Assembly: GCA_023333625.1 (NCBI GenBank)
Contig: CM041628.1
Location: 76,418,070 to 76,482,069, forward strand
Length of the DNA stretch: 64,000 nucleotides
DNA from: Bothriochloa decipiens
Taxonomy: Eukaryota > Streptophyta > Magnoliopsida > Poales > Poaceae
Direction: 5' to 3'
Shown here in pieces: positions 60,796 through 64,000 of this stretch; within the stretch, counting starts at the first letter, position 1, and each line of letters opens with the position of its first letter. A program made the position numbers and the translations under genes. The notes below the pieces were generated by a model that was not told the DNA's origin, did no database searches, and saw nothing but the letters and a program-made list of their open reading frames with translations.

Positions 60796-62577
60796 ACCAC
60801 TACGATCCATGGCCGCTGCCACCACCATGAATGAGACATCGAGGAAATCTGCGTCGACATTAAAGCTGCACCTGTAAGTTTTGTGATCCAATTCTGATCT
60901 ATGTTGCAGCAACGAGACGACGCTCAGATCAACGCCGCCAACAACATCATCATCAAAATCGATGATGCAATCGCCGATCTAGTAGCCGCATCAACGACAA
61001 GGAAGACGAGCTGGCACGCAACGCCGGCAACGTCATCTTCAACGCCGACAACAACGACAAGATTCATCCCATTGGCGCCGCCAACATCATGATCCAACCT
61101 AGTTTGGATCCGAACATCGTCATCAACAAGGAGGACGTCACCAACGACGCCCACCAGCTGCTCAATGACGCGCCTGCACAAGCAAAGCATCGCCCAACGA
61201 CCGTGACTACACCAGGAACAATGCCGCATCCTGCGGCTGCGTTGTTGTGCGCCCTTGCCCTTGTTCCCGGGGCAACCAATATCAACCCAGCACCACATGC
61301 CAACGTCGACGTTGTCAACGACGCTGTTTTGGAGAAACAGCAGGAGGACGACAACGACTGCCCACCGGTAATAATCGACAAACCAACTCCTGATGTTATG
61401 TCAGCAACGCCATGCGCCAACCATGACGTCTTCAGCTAGCTAGCCATCGACAACAGCAACAGGAGCACGCTGACACGCGACGTCACCACCAACGTCCACC
61501 AGCTGTTTGATGAAACGCCTACCCAACTAAGCCAACATCTCGCGGCTGCAAAAGATCAGCAAAAACGTCCCTCCACCAACAACTCCATCCGCAACACTAC
61601 GGACATCAGGCTCGCCAATAACACCTCCACCACGAGCAAATCCCTTATCAACATAAAGATAAAGGAACCACACTCACCAAGAACCATAGATATCATAAGT
61701 GAGGTACCAAAGAAGCAACCCAAACCACCACAAATATCTTGGTTGTTCCTGCTCTTCCTGCTGTTGTTTTCGAATCAGCATGTCAACAACAAGGATGCCA
61801 ACCTCAACGACTCAACAACAACAAGGATGCCAACCTCAACGACAACTATAGTAACATGTTGTTACATGGAGTTGCAAGTAGGATCATGCTCAGCCCAACG
61901 GTTGCACAACTAGAACAGGCAGAACACCATCCTCTACGATCAATAATCCAAAATGAGGAAACACTTATGGCACGTCCTCTAGCACCATATCCAGAAGTGG
62001 CACTAAACGCAACACCTCCAATTATAACGCCACCGATAGAGCAGTCCAGCCCCACCAATAGCAACAAGAGCGGTTGCAAACTATACTTTGGACAACGCAA
62101 CAACCTCAATGACATGGCAATAGGAATTGGAGAGGCAGTCGGGAACCATATCGACACTCTCTCATCCACAACAATGTCTACTACAATGAGCCTCGCATTT
62201 GGCTCAACACCTTCATTAATGGTGAGTTTCCTCTTGGCGACCATGAGGAACCACCACCTGTGCTACAGCCTCTTTATTGTCACCATCCTTCCCATGACTA
62301 CATCAAGCACCGCGTCCCACCTCAACATCAACACCAACAAAGGAGGCACAAACCTCAACATCACGCTCATCATCATCGACGTCAGCGGCTACCCCGACAA
62401 CTACCACTATTCCGTGTTCCGCTACATCAACATCCTCGATGCCATGCAGCTCCACATCTTCCTCGACAACTCCATCAATGGTCGCATGACCTACAAACTG
62501 GAGACCATTCATAAGGAGCTCTCTCACCCATCAACATCATCAACCAACTCCAATTTCGTTGCGAGGACGCGCCGAGC

Positions 62578-62592
62578 GGAAAAGGGGAGTAC
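62578..62592 (+). promoter_or_regulatory. Polypurine tract
   Basis: A purine-rich GGAAAAGGGGAG tract immediately precedes the TATAACAAG start of the 3' LTR, as expected for plus-strand priming. Confidence 0.65.
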
Positions 62593-63116
62593 TATAACAA
62601 GTCTAACGACAGCCCAGAAGAATTGGGAAGAAATTAGGCCAAGTGAAGGGCCCAACGAAGGAGCCACATCGCCGCTGCCGCAGCAAGCCATGACTCACGG
62701 TCCTGAAGAGCCGCGCGTGCCGGGCAAGAGGGTGTGGGCGCAGGCCCGCCGCCGTCGCCGCCGTCTACAGAGATCGCTACGTCATCTAGGCAAATTAGGA
62801 AATAGAATAAATAAAATAAAAAATGAAGGATCCGTGGAATCTCCGTTTGCTTAAAGGCTAAGCAACCCTCGGTCTATAAATATAAGGGGAATTGTAACCG
62901 AACAAATCAATAATAGAAATGGGTAATTCTCGTCTGTCTCCAGCTCTTGGCTCTTGGCTCTCTCTCCACCCCTAACCCTAGCCGCCGCCGCCGCCTGCGC
63001 CGCCCATGCACATGCCACGCGCGGAAGCAGCCGGCCGGCCTTGGTCGTGCCGCCGCCTACCTCCACCTCCGCCGCTCTCGTCGTTCACGTGTCACCGGTG
63101 TGCCAGATCTTTTATA
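62593..63116 (+). repeat. 3' LTR of the small LTR element
   Basis: Starts TATAACAAGTCTAACG and ends TCTTTTATA, with TATA box near 62875. Scattered substitutions and small indels against the 5' LTR show the insertion is not recent. Confidence 0.85.
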
Positions 63117-63121
63117 GTAAA

Positions 63122-63690
63122 ATAGAAACTAATTGTAGGAGATTACACCTGCATCTGCATGCTATTATGAAATGAGAGAAAGGTACATGAAAAGTTCTTC
63201 CCCCGTATTTCTTGCTGCCAGGATTACTACCTCCAGCTGATCTGACATTGTACACTAGCAGCCTCGAAGGCCCATAGGCTTCGCCGATTTGGTTGAAAGC
63301 CAGGTCTTCACAATTCCAAATGCACCCTACCACCTTTCCCCCATTTTTCTTTGGACAATTTAGTTGTGTTCCATCGGTTTACAAAGTACTTGGTCACACT
63401 TCCTGAACCTTATACTCCACAATCCTTGACATCGGCACGACACAAATACCTTGAAAAGTTTGTTAAACTTTGCATCAGCAACACTATATATAGCAGAACA
63501 AATAAAACACCAAATAATGAAAGAGGAGGGGCCACGATTCCACCAATTGGGCCACGCACCTAATGGCCTGCTGTGAAAGAGAGGACCAAGCCCACAAAGG
63601 AGTGACCGTTCAGAGGAACTTTTTTTATTTTTATTTTTTTTAAAAAAAATTTACAAAAATAGTCTGCCGTTTCAAAAAATGACAGAACTA
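63122..63690. other. Intergenic segment before the palindromic array
   Basis: No gene or repeat was recognised. A T-rich tract at 63620-63650 leads into the palindromic array. Confidence 0.4.
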
Positions 63691-63697
63691 GTCGCCT

Positions 63698-64000
63698 ACA
63701 GTGGGCGTTTTTTAAAAAACGCCCACTGTCTGAGCGTTTTTTGTGATGTGGCAAACGTCCGGCCGGCGCCGGTGCCGGCGTTTGCGGGCGGCCCCCTGGC
63801 GGCCAAAAAACGCCCACTGTGTGGGCGTTTTTTGACGGCCAGGGGGCCGCCTGCAAAAGGGCCGGCCTGTTTTGCGGGCGGGCCCCGAGCAGTAAAAAAA
63901 CGCCCACACAATGGGCGTTTTTTCCTCCCCAGGGGGCCGCCTGCAAAACAGGCGAGGCCGGCCGTGCACTTTTGCAGGCGGCCCCCTGGCCGCCAAAAAA
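63698..64000. repeat. Array of palindromic units, about 90-bp period, cut by window end
   Basis: A perfect 32-bp palindrome (63698-63729, arms ACAGTGGGCGTTTTTT) is followed by hairpins with arms AAAAAACGCCCAC/GTGGGCGTTTTTT at 63805-63833 and a similar one near 63894-63922. CGCCCAC recurs at about 63720, 63811 and 63901. Between hairpins are GC-rich inverted blocks (GGCGGCCCCCTGG and CCAGGGGGCCGCC). The array continues past 64000. Minus-strand ORFs here are repeat artefacts. Confidence 0.8.

Larger units (their letters stand above)
60782..62592 (+). other. Internal region of the small LTR element, Asn/Thr-rich ORFs of unknown nature
   Basis: Overlapping ORFs (60901-61092, 61089-61439, 61739 onward) read as low-complexity Asn/Thr/Ala/Pro-rich peptides with repeated phrases such as TNDAHQLLNDAPAQ and NVHQLFDETPTQ in different frames. 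The phrase for NNKDANLND is duplicated near 61787 and 61820. The ORF from 61739 reads out through the purine tract into the 3' LTR. I recognise no domain. It looks like degraded or filler sequence of a non-autonomous element. Confidence 0.5.
60279..63116 (+). mobile_element. Complete small non-autonomous LTR retroelement with TATAA...TTATA LTRs
   Basis: Two LTRs (60279-60781, 503 bp; 62593-63116, 524 bp) each start TATAACAAGTCTAA and end TTATA. The target duplication GTAAA is perfect (60274-60278 and 63117-63121). A primer-binding site follows the first LTR and a purine tract precedes the second. The 1.8-kb interior has no recognisable gag knuckle, protease, RT or integrase. It would need proteins from a partner element to move. 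Confidence 0.85.

Overview
The window is nuclear DNA from a grass (Poaceae), probably panicoid. It shows intron-rich genes with canonical GT..AG junctions, very GC-rich first exons, Stowaway-type and CACTA-type miniature elements, long LTR retrotransposon pieces and LINE/SINE/Helitron debris. No bacterial operon, rRNA, tRNA or CRISPR was seen. One 10-N assembly gap lies at 44516-44525. The species cannot be fixed from sequence alone.

Gene-rich left half (1-36.5 kb): a secreted ferritin-like desiccation-related protein (129-1329, +); the cytosolic ribosomal protein eS21 gene RPS21 (2324-3198, -), head-to-head with the checkpoint-clamp gene RAD9 (4025-7468, +); a RALF peptide-hormone precursor (8729-9172, +); a plastid ClpR subunit (11160-15565, +); a 28-exon FHA plus AAA ATPase gene (18325-33923, +); and a LURP-one-related protein (35599-36452, -). 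I rebuilt each multi-exon gene by joining reading frames across splice sites with consistent phase. Intron 11 of the AAA gene is swollen to 5.3 kb by a 4.1-kb solo LTR with a perfect 5-bp target duplication. That LTR sits inside an older tandem duplication.

Repeat-rich right half (36.5-64 kb): a degraded gypsy-type gag-protease element with TATA-type LTR ends (41897-46681), interrupted by a second copy of the same solo LTR; two short CACTA-type elements with 3-bp target duplications; the RNase H end of a LINE; a decayed CYP71-type P450 gene whose initiator reads ACG (53198-54867); Helitron-like termini; SINE-like repeats; a complete small non-autonomous LTR element with TATAA...TTATA ends and a GTAAA target duplication (60279-63116); and, running off the right edge, an array of roughly 90-bp palindromic units.

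The genes are housekeeping or signalling genes with no evident shared pathway; only RPS21 and RAD9 share a regulatory region. I found no convincing new multi-gene system. The most notable material is the two LTR families with non-TG..CA ends, the nesting history, the P450 decay and the palindromic array.
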